64,000 nt of DNA. It comes from Amycolatopsis orientalis DSM 40040 = KCTC 9412 (lineage in GTDB: Bacteria; Actinomycetota; Actinomycetes; Mycobacteriales; Pseudonocardiaceae). Below are positions 32,793 through 46,170 of the stretch, piece after piece. The translations under genes were made by a program, and so were the position numbers. The stretch lies in the NCBI RefSeq assembly GCF_000478275.1, contig NZ_ASJB01000055.1:120386-184385 (forward strand), read 5' to 3'. The stretch's first letter is position 1. Every line of letters starts with the position of its first letter. The notes below the pieces were generated by a model that saw nothing but the letters and a program-made list of their open reading frames with translations, did not search any database and was not told the origin of the DNA.

Positions 32793-33935
32793 ATGCCGGG
32801 AAGAGGGATCCTGCCGTTCGTGGCCGAGGCGCCGCTGGTGGACCACCACTGCCACGGGGTCGTCACCGGAGACCTCGGCCGGATCGAGTTCGAGCAGCTG
32901 CTCACCGAGGCCGACACCGTCTCGTCACTGGGTACGACCCTGTTCGACTCGCTGATCGGGCTCGCCGTCCGCGCCCGCTGCGCCCCGATGCTCGGCCTGC
33001 CGCCGCATGTCCCGGCCGAGGCGTATCTGGCCCGCCGCGCCGAACTGGGTGCCACCGAGGTCAACGCGCGGTTCCTGAGGGCCACCGGCACGACCGACTT
33101 CCTCCTCGACGGCGGTTTCCTGCCGGACACGCTGACCACGACCGAGCAGTTCACGGCGTTGTCCGGCGCCCGCGCCCGCGACATCGTCCGGCTCGAACAG
33201 GTCGCCGAAGCGGTGATCGAGTCCACCTCGGCGGCCGGATTCGCCTCGGCCTTCGCCGGGGAGCTGGCGAAACGTTCTACGACGGCGGTCGGCTTCAAGT
33301 CCATCGCCGCCTACCGGGTCGGCCTGGACCTGGCGGGGGAGCGGCCCACCGACGCCGAGGTGGCCGAAGCGGCGGGCCGTTGGCTCGCCCGGATCGAGGC
33401 GGGCGAACCGGTCCGGCTCGCGGACGAGGTACTGCACCGGTTCCTCGTCTGGACCGGGATCGACCTGGCCCTGCCGGTCCAGTTCCACGTCGGGTTCGGC
33501 GATTCCGACGTGGACCTGCACCGCTGCGATCCCCTGCTGCTCACCGGGCTGCTGCGGGCGACCCGGTCGTGCGGGGTGCCGATCATGCTGCTGCACAACT
33601 ATCCCTTCCACCGGAACGCCGCGTATCTGGCGCAGGTCTTCGAGCACGTGTTCATCGACGTGGGTCTCGCGACGCACAACGCCGGTCACCGTGCGGCGGC
33701 GATCATCGCGGAGACAATGGAGATCGTGCCGTTCGGGAAACTGCTGTTCTCCACGGACGCGTTCGGGCTGGCCGAGCTGTACCACCTCGGCACCGCGCTC
33801 TTCCGGCAAGGGCTGTCGGATTTCCTGTACGCGGGGCTCAGCGCGGACGTACTGTCCGAAGTGGACGCGCGCCGGATCACGGCGCTGGTGGGGCACCGCA
33901 ACGCCGAACGGGTGTACGGGCTGGAGGGGATATGA
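32793..33935 (+). CDS. Amidohydrolase-family protein
   Basis: A 380-residue metal-dependent hydrolase of the amidohydrolase-2 type, TIM barrel. DHHCH near residue 17 is the metal-binding HxH; QFHVGFGDSDVDLHRCDP, LLHNYPFHRNAAYLAQVF and LFSTDAFGLAELY supply the further His and Asp ligands. The overall pattern resembles the amidohydrolase part of FluG-type proteins. ATG with GGGAAGGGA upstream. It is coupled by ATGA to the M20 hydrolase, suggesting two steps of one degradative route for an amide or gamma-glutamyl compound. Confidence 0.85.
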   Translation: MPGRGILPFVAEAPLVDHHCHGVVTGDLGRIEFEQLLTEADTVSSLGTTLFDSLIGLAVRARCAPMLGLPPHVPAEAYLARRAELGATEVNARFLRATGTTDFLLDGGFLPDTLTTTEQFTALSGARARDIVRLEQVAEAVIESTSAAGFASAFAGELAKRSTTAVGFKSIAAYRVGLDLAGERPTDAEVAEAAGRWLARIEAGEPVRLADEVLHRFLVWTGIDLALPVQFHVGFGDSDVDLHRCDPLLLTGLLRATRSCGVPIMLLHNYPFHRNAAYLAQVFEHVFIDVGLATHNAGHRAAAIIAETMEIVPFGKLLFSTDAFGLAELYHLGTALFRQGLSDFLYAGLSADVLSEVDARRITALVGHRNAERVYGLEGI

Positions 33936-35101
33936 CGGAACTGGACGAACTACAGGACCGGTGGGAGGCCGCCGTCGAGGCGGAGCTGCCGTCCGCGATC
34001 GAGCTGCGGCACCGGGTGCACGCGGATCCCCGCGCGTCGGGGGACGAAGAGGACACCGCGCGGGTCCTCGTCGAGGCGCTGGGCGGGGACGAGGGCGTCC
34101 GGGTCGCCAAGACCGGCCGTGCCGTGCTGTTCCCCGGCACCGGGCCCGGACCGGCCGTGGCCCTGCGCGCCGAACTGGACGCGTTGCCGGTCACCGAGCG
34201 GACCAGGGTCCCGTGGGCTTCGGAGACGTCGCTGATGCACGCGTGCGGCCACGACGTGCACATGGCCGCACTCGTCGCCACCTGCCGCGCCGCGGCCGTC
34301 GTCGGGGTGCCGAGGCCGCTCCTCGCGCTCCTGCAGCCGCGCGAGGAGACGTCGCCGTCCGGGGCGCTGGACATCGTCGAGTCCGGCGTGCTCACCGAAT
34401 ACGGCGTCGACACGGTCATCGGCGCGCACGTCCAGCCCCGGCTCGCGGCGGGCGTGGTCTCGGCGGTGCCGGGCCCGGTCAACGCCTCCACCGACGAGTT
34501 CGAAGTGATCGTCCGCGGCCAGGGCGGGCACGCCGGCTACCCGCATCTGCTGCGGGATCCGATCCTCGCGCTCAGCCAGCTCGTGGTGAGCCTGCAGCAG
34601 CTGGCCAGCCGCCGGGTCGACCCGGTGTTCGGCGCGGTCTGCTCGGTCGGCCGGATCGAGGCGGGGACGACGGCGAACGTCGTGCCGAACGAGGCCCGTC
34701 TGTCCGGCTCGCTGCGGCTGATGCGCGCCGAAGACCGCGACCTCGCGCTCGAGGGGCTCGCCGAGGTCGTCCACGGCACCGCGAAGGCGCACGGCTGCCG
34801 AGCCGAACTGGAGATCAGCCCGTGCGAACCGGTGCTGCACAACGACGCCGGGCTCACCCAGCACGCGCACCGGCGGCTCGTCCGGGCCGGGGCGGGCGTC
34901 GACACCGACTTCCGGTCGTTCGGCGCCGACGATTTCGCCCATTACTGCGGGGTGACCCGCGGGCTGATGATGTTCGTCGGCCTCGGTGACACGGCGGGCG
35001 CGCCGAGCCTGCACGACGAGCTCTTCCTGCCGCCGGACGGCGCCGTCGGGCAGGTCGCGTCCGCACTGATCGCGGGCTATCTGGCCGCCGTCGAGGGCTG
35101 A
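33932..35101 (+). CDS. M20-family amidohydrolase/peptidase
   Basis: A 389-residue zinc hydrolase of the M20D type (N-acyl amino acid or hippurate hydrolases). It has LRHRVHADPRASGDE at the start, LRAELDALPV, HACGHDVHMAALV with metal-binding His residues, LLQPREE with the Glu pair, the dimer-domain GGHAGYPH, and FGADDFAHYCG. The Cys/His set for binuclear metal sites is intact. Overlaps the preceding amidohydrolase; lgt follows after 38 bp with its own promoter. Confidence 0.9.
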   Translation: MTELDELQDRWEAAVEAELPSAIELRHRVHADPRASGDEEDTARVLVEALGGDEGVRVAKTGRAVLFPGTGPGPAVALRAELDALPVTERTRVPWASETSLMHACGHDVHMAALVATCRAAAVVGVPRPLLALLQPREETSPSGALDIVESGVLTEYGVDTVIGAHVQPRLAAGVVSAVPGPVNASTDEFEVIVRGQGGHAGYPHLLRDPILALSQLVVSLQQLASRRVDPVFGAVCSVGRIEAGTTANVVPNEARLSGSLRLMRAEDRDLALEGLAEVVHGTAKAHGCRAELEISPCEPVLHNDAGLTQHAHRRLVRAGAGVDTDFRSFGADDFAHYCGVTRGLMMFVGLGDTAGAPSLHDELFLPPDGAVGQVASALIAGYLAAVEG

Positions 35102-35126
35102 CGCCCCCAAGACGCGCCCGAAGCGC

Positions 35127-35132
35127 TACGGT
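35127..35132 (+). promoter_or_regulatory. -10 element TACGGT of a leaderless lgt promoter
   Basis: TACGGT ends seven bases before GTG 35140. This favours that codon over GTG 35131, which overlaps the hexamer, as the lgt start. Confidence 0.45.
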
Positions 35133-35139
35133 GGCCGAC

Positions 35140-36216
35140 GTGAATACCGCCTCGGCAGCGTTCCTCGCGACCATCCCCAGTCCCGACCAGGGCGTCTGGC
35201 ATATCGGGCCGATCCCGATCCGGGCCTACGCGCTGTGCATCATCGCCGGCATCATCGCGGCGATCTGGCTGGGCGAGCGGCGATGGATCGCCCGGGGCGG
35301 CACGAAGGGGACGGTCATCGACGTCGCCGTCTTCGCGGTGCCGTTCGGCCTGGTCGGCGGGCGGTTGTACCACGTCATCACCGACAACCAGCTCTACTTC
35401 GGCCCGGGCAAGAACCCGCTCAACGCGCTGAAGATCTGGGACGGCGGCCTCGGCATCTGGGGCGCCATCGCGCTGGGCGCGGTCGGCGCGCTGATCGCCT
35501 GCCGCCGCAAGGGGATCCCGCTGCCCGCGATGGCCGACGCGCTCGCGCCGGGCATCGTGCTGGCGCAGGCCGTCGGGCGGCTCGGCAACTACTTCAACCA
35601 GGAGCTCTACGGCGCGCACACCGACCTGCCGTGGGGCCTGGAGATCTACCAGCGCTACAACCCGACCGACCCGAACGACTTCCTGAACGGCGTCGCGATC
35701 GGGCACGTCCCGCTGCCGGACAGCCCGGTGCATCCCACGTTCCTCTACGAGCTGCTCTGGAACGTCGGCGTGGCACTGCTGGTCATCTGGGCGGACCGGA
35801 AGTTCCGCCTCGGCCACGGCCGCGTGTTCGCGCTCTACGTCGCCGGATACACCGCCGGCCGGTTCTGGATCGAGCTGATGCGGACCGACTCCGCGAACCA
35901 CATCCTCGGCCTGCGGGTCAACGTGTGGACCTCGATCCTGCTGTTCGCCGCGGCGATCGCGTACTTCGTCCTGGCGGCCAAGCGGGGACCGCGGGAAGCG
36001 CCGGAAACGCTGTGGAGCAAGGACGTGCCGCGGGAGGACTCCGCCGCCTCCGACGGCTCCGACGCCTCTGTGGCCTCCGACGGCGAGGGCGCCTCTGTGG
36101 CCGCTTCAGCGACCGAGGGCGAGGCGCATGCCGACGTCGCGGCGGTCCCGGACACCGTGCGCGACTCCGCCGCCGACAAGGCGACCGAGGACCCGAAACC
36201 CGAGGCCGAGAAGTAG
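35140..36216 (+). CDS. lgt: Prolipoprotein diacylglyceryl transferase
   Basis: Integral membrane enzyme that adds diacylglycerol to the lipobox Cys of prolipoproteins. Seven hydrophobic segments run from about residue 22 to 285. The Lgt signature GRLGNYFNQELYGAHTDLPWGLEIY contains the essential Arg/Asn/Glu, and HPTFLYELLWN and TDSANHILGLRVN complete the active site. The last ~65 residues form an acidic Ala/Ser/Asp/Glu-rich tail, longer than in E. coli Lgt but common in actinobacteria. The location after trpA matches mycobacterial order, with the hydrolase pair inserted. Confidence 0.95.
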   Translation: MNTASAAFLATIPSPDQGVWHIGPIPIRAYALCIIAGIIAAIWLGERRWIARGGTKGTVIDVAVFAVPFGLVGGRLYHVITDNQLYFGPGKNPLNALKIWDGGLGIWGAIALGAVGALIACRRKGIPLPAMADALAPGIVLAQAVGRLGNYFNQELYGAHTDLPWGLEIYQRYNPTDPNDFLNGVAIGHVPLPDSPVHPTFLYELLWNVGVALLVIWADRKFRLGHGRVFALYVAGYTAGRFWIELMRTDSANHILGLRVNVWTSILLFAAAIAYFVLAAKRGPREAPETLWSKDVPREDSAASDGSDASVASDGEGASVAASATEGEAHADVAAVPDTVRDSAADKATEDPKPEAEK

Positions 36217-36235
36217 CCCACTTCACCCTTCGCGC

Positions 36236-36292
36236 GTGCCATGAAAGGTCCTTTCCTTGCAAAATTTGCAAGGAAAGGACCTTTCATGGCAC
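36236..36292. repeat. 57-bp perfect palindrome (module part B1, copy 1) after lgt
   Basis: Two 28-base arms pair perfectly around one central base; the AT-rich centre is GCAAAATTTGC. It lies between convergent lgt and the DapB-like gene and begins a two-part module repeated at 47578. It probably works as a bidirectional terminator. Confidence 0.85.
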
Positions 36293-36328
36293 TGGTTCGT
36301 CCTGGGGTTCCGCAGGGGCGGGCGACTA

Positions 36329-36447
36329 CGGGTCGCGGCCCGGGGCGGGGGGCTGAAGGGCCCTTTCCCCTCATCTCATGCGGTGAAGGGCGCTTTCCCC
36401 GCATGCGATGCGGTGAAGGGCCCCTTCAGCCCCAGGGCCGCGACCCG
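36329..36447. repeat. Second palindromic element of the module (B2, copy 1)
   Basis: Outer arms 36329-36341 and 36435-36447 are perfectly complementary. The inside holds three GGTGAAGGG/GCTGAAGGG-type units with CTTTCCCC complements, able to fold into a branched structure. The same kind of element follows palindrome B1 at 47659. Confidence 0.7.
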
Positions 36448-36502
36448 GCGCTACCTCGCAACCAGTCGACTAAACGCGCCAGACCGCCAAGCGCGCCAGA
36501 CC

Positions 36503-37567
36503 TCAGGGAGCGACCAGGCCCCGTCCCGTCACCAACGGCAGGTCCAGCGCGGTCAGCAGCCCGGGCGGAGCCGCCACCACCGCCGGGATCGCGTTCACCA
36601 GCCGCATCGCGGTCGCCTTCAGCCCGGCCGTGTTGTGGTCGCCGTCGGTCCCGACCAGCCGCAGGTCCAGCACGTATTCGGGCTCCCCGGTCACCTGGAC
36701 GCGGTAGCAGCCTTGCCCGGTCGGCTGGGGCCAGTCCGGGCCGAGGTCGCCCCGCAGGCGCGTGACGTGCTCCAGCACGCACACCGCCCGCCCGCCGCGC
36801 ATCCCGCGCACCTCGAACCGCAGCGCCGCCGCCGTCCCCTCCTTGATCGTCCCGGAGGCGATCTCGAACGTCTCGGGAGCCGGAAGGCGCTCGTAACTCT
36901 CCTCGACGCCGTCGAGTTCGACGTCGAGTCCCGCCGCCAGCTGCCGGACGACACTGCCCCAGGCCAGCGACAGCACGCCAGGCTGCAGCAACAGCGGCAG
37001 GTCGTCCATCTCCCGGCCGAAGCCCATGATGTCGAACAGGACCTTGCCGTTGTCGTAGGTGGAGTAGTCGAGGATCTCCAGGCATCGCACCTCGTCGATC
37101 CGTTCGCAGACGCCGGTGAGCACCAGCGGCAGCCAGTCGTTGGCGAAACCGGGGTCGACGCCGTTGACCCACAGCGAAGCGCCGCCCTCTCGCGCCGCCT
37201 CACGGATCGGCTCGATCATCTCCGGCGGGACGACACCTTCGGGGTACTGGAGGAACACCGGACTGCTGGACACCACGTTGATCCCCGCGCGCAGGAACCG
37301 TTTCAGGTCCTCGACGGCCTCTGTCAGCCGGTCGTCGGCCATCGCCGTGTAGACCACGCAGTCCGGCTTCAGTGCGATGAGCGCGTCCGCGTCGGTCGTC
37401 GCGGCGACGCCGAGCGGACGGCCGAGCCCGGCCAGTTCCCCGGCGTCCACGCCCGCCTTCGCCTCGCTCGAGACCCAGACCCCGGCGAGGTCGAGGTCGG
37501 GGCGCGCCGCGATTCCGGCCAGCGCGTGGCAGCCGACGTTCCCGGTACTCCACTGGACCACGCGCAC
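36503..37567 (-). CDS. Dihydrodipicolinate reductase-like NAD(P)-binding protein
   Basis: 354-residue oxidoreductase with an N-terminal Rossmann motif VVQWSTGNVGCHALAGIAARPDLDLAGVWV, typical of a family annotated as DapB-like or diaminopentanoate-dehydrogenase-like. INVVSSSPVFLQYP, WVNGVDPGFANDWLP and the C-terminal VTGEPEYVLDL...GTDGDHNTAGLKATAMRLVNAIP pattern are also typical. It is probably not lysine-pathway DapB; roles in degradation of ring or amine compounds are suggested for relatives. GTG start with AGGAGG eight bases upstream. Followed by the lgt-side palindromes, convergent. Confidence 0.75.
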   Translation of the reverse strand: MRVVQWSTGNVGCHALAGIAARPDLDLAGVWVSSEAKAGVDAGELAGLGRPLGVAATTDADALIALKPDCVVYTAMADDRLTEAVEDLKRFLRAGINVVSSSPVFLQYPEGVVPPEMIEPIREAAREGGASLWVNGVDPGFANDWLPLVLTGVCERIDEVRCLEILDYSTYDNGKVLFDIMGFGREMDDLPLLLQPGVLSLAWGSVVRQLAAGLDVELDGVEESYERLPAPETFEIASGTIKEGTAAALRFEVRGMRGGRAVCVLEHVTRLRGDLGPDWPQPTGQGCYRVQVTGEPEYVLDLRLVGTDGDHNTAGLKATAMRLVNAIPAVVAAPPGLLTALDLPLVTGRGLVAP

Positions 37568-37756
37568 GGCGTTCGCCTCCTGATGTCTGATTGGTGAACC
37601 CGCGTCCGCGATCGACGTCGGCAGGACGCTGCCTGGTAGAGCACCTCACGGTAGACGAACAGGGCGTCCTGCCACCGCGATAGCGGGGCCTTCGGCCAGG
37701 GCGGGTTCACGCGTATGGTCACTTCCCCGGTGCCTCTCAGCTCCGCCAACCGTTTC

Positions 37757-38542
37757 CTACAGATCGGGCAGGCCCAGTTCCAGGTTCGGGGCCTGCAGTC
37801 CACCGTCGACTTCGAGGATCTTGCCGGTGACGTACCGGCCCGCCCGCGACGCCAGGAACACGACCGTGGCCGCGATGTCCTCGGCCTCGCCGATCCGGCG
37901 CAGGGGAGTGGCGGCCTCCATCCGGCCGCGCAGCTCGTCGTTGCCCACCACCACTTCGAGCGCGGAGGTCGCCACCGAACCGACCGAGATCGCGTTCACC
38001 CGCACCTTCGGGGCGAGGTCGGCCGCCGCGAGCCGGGTGTAGTGCGCCAGCGCGGCCTTCGCCGTCCCGTACGCGGCGAAGCCCCTGCCGGTCACGCGGC
38101 CCATGACCGAGGAGATGTTGACGACCGATCCGCCCGTCTCCAGTAAGGACGGTGCGGCCGCGACGGTCAGCGCGTGGGCGGTGGAAACGTTGAAGCGAAA
38201 GGCTTCTTCCAGGAAATCGGCGGTGGTTTCCAGCAGCGGGCGGGGATAGGTCCCGCCGACGTTGTTGACCACCAGGTCCAGCCGCCCGAATTCCGCCGTC
38301 GCGATCCGCGCCAGCTCGCCGGCGGTGGCCGGATCGCTCAGATCGGCGGGCACCACGTGCGCCCGGCGGCCGGTCGCGGCGACCTTCCCGGCGACCTCAG
38401 CGAGCTGGGATTCGGTGCGGGACGAGATCAGCACGTCGGCACCGGCCTCCGCGAGGGCCACGGCCGTCGCCGCGCCGATGCCGCGTCCGGCGCCGGTGAC
38501 CACGGCGACCTGGTCGGTGAGCCGGAAGCGGTCCAGGATCAT
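37757..38542 (-). CDS. SDR-family oxidoreductase, IpdF-like
   Basis: A 261-residue short-chain dehydrogenase: VAVVTGAGRGIGAATAVA (NAD(P) binding), VVNNVGGTYP, NISSVMG with catalytic Ser, YGTAKAAL with Tyr/Lys, and EVDGGLQAPNLELGLPDL at the end. From memory, the MILDRF(R)L start and PNL-x-L-x-(I/L)PDL end resemble mycobacterial IpdF (Rv3559c), which acts on the steroid C/D-ring intermediate HIP. A KstR-like site overlapping its -10 supports a link to steroid breakdown. No other steroid gene is adjacent. Confidence 0.85.
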   Translation of the reverse strand: MILDRFRLTDQVAVVTGAGRGIGAATAVALAEAGADVLISSRTESQLAEVAGKVAATGRRAHVVPADLSDPATAGELARIATAEFGRLDLVVNNVGGTYPRPLLETTADFLEEAFRFNVSTAHALTVAAAPSLLETGGSVVNISSVMGRVTGRGFAAYGTAKAALAHYTRLAAADLAPKVRVNAISVGSVATSALEVVVGNDELRGRMEAATPLRRIGEAEDIAATVVFLASRAGRYVTGKILEVDGGLQAPNLELGLPDL

Positions 38543-38549
38543 GCGCGAA

Positions 38550-38565
38550 ACTGTAACACGTTCTA
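38550..38565 (-). promoter_or_regulatory. KstR-like box overlapping a leaderless -10 for the SDR gene
   Basis: TGTAACACGTTCTA (38552-38565, plus strand) fits the palindromic KstR consensus TNNAACNNGTTNNA in every fixed position. On the minus strand TACAGT (38555-38550) ends seven bases before the SDR ATG and overlaps the box, as expected for repression. Confidence 0.6.
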
Positions 38566-38862
38566 CTTACCTCGTGCTGCGGAAGAAGTCCGGAGTGACT
38601 AGGGTCGCCTCACCGCACTACTCACCATGCCCGAACGGGACATATACTTAGCGGTACGAACTACCGCGTCCCCATCAGGAACTGCGTCGTTCCGATCACC
38701 CAGATCGTTACCCATCGGCGGAATTTCGCGCCCGCTGAACTGATGCCGCCATGTTTCCTAGGTGTTAAAGTCGCGTCAACGAACGGGCCATCGTCGTCCC
38801 GTGCGCATTCCCCCGGCCGGCCTGTCCGGTCGCTGAGCACAGACGACGAAGGAGGTCCCTTC
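38566..38862. other. Noncoding region between the SDR gene and gltB
   Basis: Together with the SDR promoter this 320-bp space has no convincing reading frame. It must hold the gltB promoter. I see a relatively AT-rich stretch around 38640-38780 and a ribosome binding site GGAGGT at the gltB end, but no operator or riboswitch that I can name. A GlnR site would be expected on biological grounds but is not clear by eye. Confidence 0.6.
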
Positions 38863-43423
<4,561 letters not shown>

Positions 43424-43431
<8 letters not shown>

Positions 43432-44932
43432 TCCGACGGGTTTCCTGAAGTACGAACGCGAAGAGCCGAAGAAGAGGTCCAAAGAGGAACGTCTCGCCAC
43501 TTGGGGCGAGGTGTACGCCGACGTGGAACCCGGCGAGCGCAACGAAAAGGTGCGCAAGCAGGCTTCGCGGTGCATGGACTGCGGCATCCCGTTCTGTCAT
43601 TCCGGTGGTTCCGGCTGCCCGCTGGGCAACCTGATCCCGGAGTGGAACGACCTGGTGCGTCGCGGTGACTGGGCCGCGGCGAGCGACCGGCTCCACGCCA
43701 CCAACAACTTCCCCGAGTTCACCGGGAAGCTGTGCCCCGCGCCGTGCGAGGCGGGCTGCGTCCTGTCGATCTCACCGCTGTCCGGCGGGCCGGTGTCGAT
43801 CAAGCGGGTCGAGCAGACGATCGCCGACCAGTCCTGGGAAGCCGGTTACGTGCAGCCGCAGATCTCGGCGGTGTCGTCGGGCCAGCGGGTCGCGGTCGTC
43901 GGCTCCGGTCCCGCCGGCCTCGCCGCCGCGCAGCAGCTGACCCGCGCCGGTCACGAGGTGACCGTCTACGAACGGGACGACCGGCTCGGCGGCCTGCTGC
44001 GGTACGGCATCCCCGAGTTCAAGATGGAGAAGAAAGTCCTCGACCGGCGGCTCGCGCAGCTGCGCAAGGAGGGCACGAAGTTCGTCACCGGCTGCGAGGT
44101 CGGCGTCGACCTGACCGTCGAGGAACTCCGCGCCACCTATGACGCCGTCGTGCTCGCGGTGGGCGCGCTGCGCGGCCGTGACGACACCACGACGCCGGGG
44201 CGCGAACTGTCCGGGATCCACCTGGCGATGGAACATCTGGTCCCCGCCAACAAGTACGTCGAGGGCGACGGCCCGTCGCCGGTCGACGCGGCCGGCAAAC
44301 ACGTGGTCATCATCGGCGGTGGCGACACCGGCGCCGACTCGTACGGCACCGCGACCCGGCAGGGCGCGCTTTCGGTGACCCAGCTGGACCAGTATCCGAC
44401 CCCACCGTCCACAAGGGACGACGAACGCTCGCCGTGGCCGACCTGGCCGTACATCCTGCGCACCTATCCGGCGCACGAGGAGGCGGGCGAGCGCAAGTTC
44501 GCCGTCGCGGTCACCCGGTTCATCGGTGACGACGACGGCAACGTGCGTGCCGTCGAACTCCGGCAGGTCCGCGTGGTCAAGGACCCCGAGACCGGCAAGC
44601 GCATGGTGACCCCGGTCAACGACGAGGTCGAGGAACTGCCCGCCGACCTCGTGCTGCTCGCGATCGGGTTCGAGGGTGTCGAGCACATGCCGTTGCTGGA
44701 CGGGCTCGGCCTTTCGCTGACGAAACGCGGAACGCTCTCGTGCGGCGCGGACTGGCAGACCTCCTCGCCGGGCGTGTTCGTCTGCGGTGACGCGCATCGC
44801 GGCGCTTCGCTGGTGGTGTGGGCGATCGCGGAGGGCCGGTCGGTGGCGAGCGCCGTCGACGCGTACCTCACCGGCGCGTCCGACCTCCCGGCCCCGGTGC
44901 ACCCCACGGCGCTGCCGCTCGCGGTGGTGTAA
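43424..44932 (+). CDS. gltD: Glutamate synthase, small subunit
   Basis: NADPH-oxidising FAD/Fe-S subunit that passes electrons to GltB. The 502 residues have N-terminal 4Fe-4S Cys sets CMDCGIPFCHSGGSGCPLGN and CPAPCEAGC, an FAD motif VAVVGSGPAGLAAAQQL near residue 155, an NADPH motif HVVIIGGGDTGADSYGTA near 295, and GVFVCGDAHRGASLVVWAIAEG near the end. GTG start within the end of gltB. A family A palindrome follows 21 bp after the stop. Confidence 0.97.
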
Positions 44933-44953
44933 AGCTCCAGAACAGCTTTGGGT

Positions 44954-44999
44954 CTCGTGAGTGGTAATGACGGTTCTAACCGTCATTACCACTCACGAG
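44954..44999. repeat. Extragenic palindrome family A, perfect copy, after gltD
   Basis: Arms 44954-44975 and 44978-44999 (22 bases each) are perfectly complementary with a 2-base centre (CT). It is the best-preserved member of the family also found at 13557 and 14945. Probable terminator of gltBD. The rest of 45000-45157 shows no feature except the protease ribosome binding site. Confidence 0.8.
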
Positions 45000-45157
45000 C
45001 CTGTTTCAGGACCCTGTTCGTCCTGCTGGGCCGAACGGCCCATACGTCGCCCCGGATGCGGCCGAACGGCCGCTTGTACGCCCCGTAGCAGGGCAAATAC
45101 TTTCAGAAAGTCGTGCACGTCATACGGCAATTCACCGGTGGCGAAAGGTGGTATGCC

Positions 45158-46090
45158 ATGAAGAGGACGGCTTCCCGGACGGGGATCCTGGCGGCGCTCG
45201 TGGGGCTGGCGGTGACGGGGCTGACGGCGGTCGCGGGTCCCGCTCAAGCCGGACCGGTCCATCATCAGGCGGCGGCCGACGCGCAGGCGGTGGCGGCCTA
45301 CTGGACACCCGAGCGGATGCGGTCGGCGGTGCCGATCGAACAACTGGTCCAGGCCCCGCCCCTTTCGCTCAAGGACGTCGCGAAGGGCGAGAGCACGATC
45401 ATCCAGAGCATCCCCAACGGCGGCGGCGCGTGGACCGGGGCCGGCAAGGTCGTGCAGACCGCCGGCCGGGTGTTCTTCACCATGGGCGGGCGGAACGCGT
45501 CCTGCTCCGGTGACGCGGTCACCAGCGCGAACGGCAGTGTCGTCATCACCGCCGGGCACTGCGTGAAGTACCAGGGCGCGTGGCACACCAACTGGACCTT
45601 CGCGCCCGGCTACAACAACGGCAACACGCCCTACGGCACCTGGGCCGCGAAGAGCACGCTGACCACTCCGCAGTGGGAAGCGAGCGAGGACATGAACTAC
45701 GACGTCGGCGCGGCCGTGGTCAACCCGCTCAACGGGCAGCGGCTGACCGACGTGGTCGGCGCGCAGGGCATCGCCTTCAACCAGGCGCGCAACCAGTCGA
45801 TGTACACGTTCGGCTATCCGGCGGCGGCGCCGTACGACGGGACGAAGCTGATCTACTGCAGCGGAAGCACGTTCACCGACTTCCTGCTGACCAAGGACCA
45901 CGGGATGAACTGCAATATGACCGGTGGTTCGAGCGGCGGCCCGTGGTTCCTCAACTTCAGCGAGGCGACCGGTGCCGGTGTCCAGGCGTCGGTGAACAGT
46001 TTCGGCTACACCTTCCTGCCGGGGTACATGTTCGGTCCGTACTTCGGCACCGACGCCCAGAACCTCTACAACAAGGCGCAGGCCGCCTGA
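45158..46090 (+). CDS. Secreted trypsin-like serine peptidase
   Basis: 310-residue secreted protease of the S1/glutamyl-endopeptidase-like group. Signal peptide: basic MKRTASRTG, hydrophobic 9-26, then AGPAQAGP as the likely cleavage site. A pro-region of ~60 residues precedes the catalytic domain. The triad is complete: VVITAGHCV (His134), MNYDVGAAV (Asp182), TGGSSGGPW (Ser259). Cys116-135 and Cys234-252 are placed for disulfides. The ATG at 45158 has AAAGGTGG upstream. Confidence 0.92.
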   Translation: MKRTASRTGILAALVGLAVTGLTAVAGPAQAGPVHHQAAADAQAVAAYWTPERMRSAVPIEQLVQAPPLSLKDVAKGESTIIQSIPNGGGAWTGAGKVVQTAGRVFFTMGGRNASCSGDAVTSANGSVVITAGHCVKYQGAWHTNWTFAPGYNNGNTPYGTWAAKSTLTTPQWEASEDMNYDVGAAVVNPLNGQRLTDVVGAQGIAFNQARNQSMYTFGYPAAAPYDGTKLIYCSGSTFTDFLLTKDHGMNCNMTGGSSGGPWFLNFSEATGAGVQASVNSFGYTFLPGYMFGPYFGTDAQNLYNKAQAA

Positions 46091-46158
46091 CCGTCCCGGA
46101 CCGCCCGTCCACCTTTTGGGACTTTCGTCCCGGTGGGCGGGCGGCTTCCGGCCCGGCA

Positions 46159-46164
46159 TATCCT
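46159..46164 (+). promoter_or_regulatory. -10 element TATCCT of a leaderless aroG promoter
   Basis: TATCCT ends six bases before the GTG at 46171; no ribosome binding site is present. Confidence 0.5.
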
Positions 46165-46170
46165 GGGCCG

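Noticed and set aside
36001..36213. The Ala/Ser/Glu-rich tail of lgt as a separate gene or frameshift product
   Set aside because: It is in frame with lgt without a break, and acidic tails are common in actinobacterial Lgt proteins.
37568..37756. A minus-strand frame with VNPPWPKAPLSRWQDALFVYREVLYQAASCRR between the SDR and DapB-like genes
   Set aside because: It looks somewhat protein-like, but it has no clear start with a ribosome binding site, is short, and its continuation overlaps the DapB-like gene in a shadow frame. It could be a gene remnant but I cannot support it.
38566..38862. A GlnR operator before gltB
   Set aside because: Loose matches to GTNAC-type half-sites exist (for example GTTAC at 38707) but no properly spaced pair was convincing.
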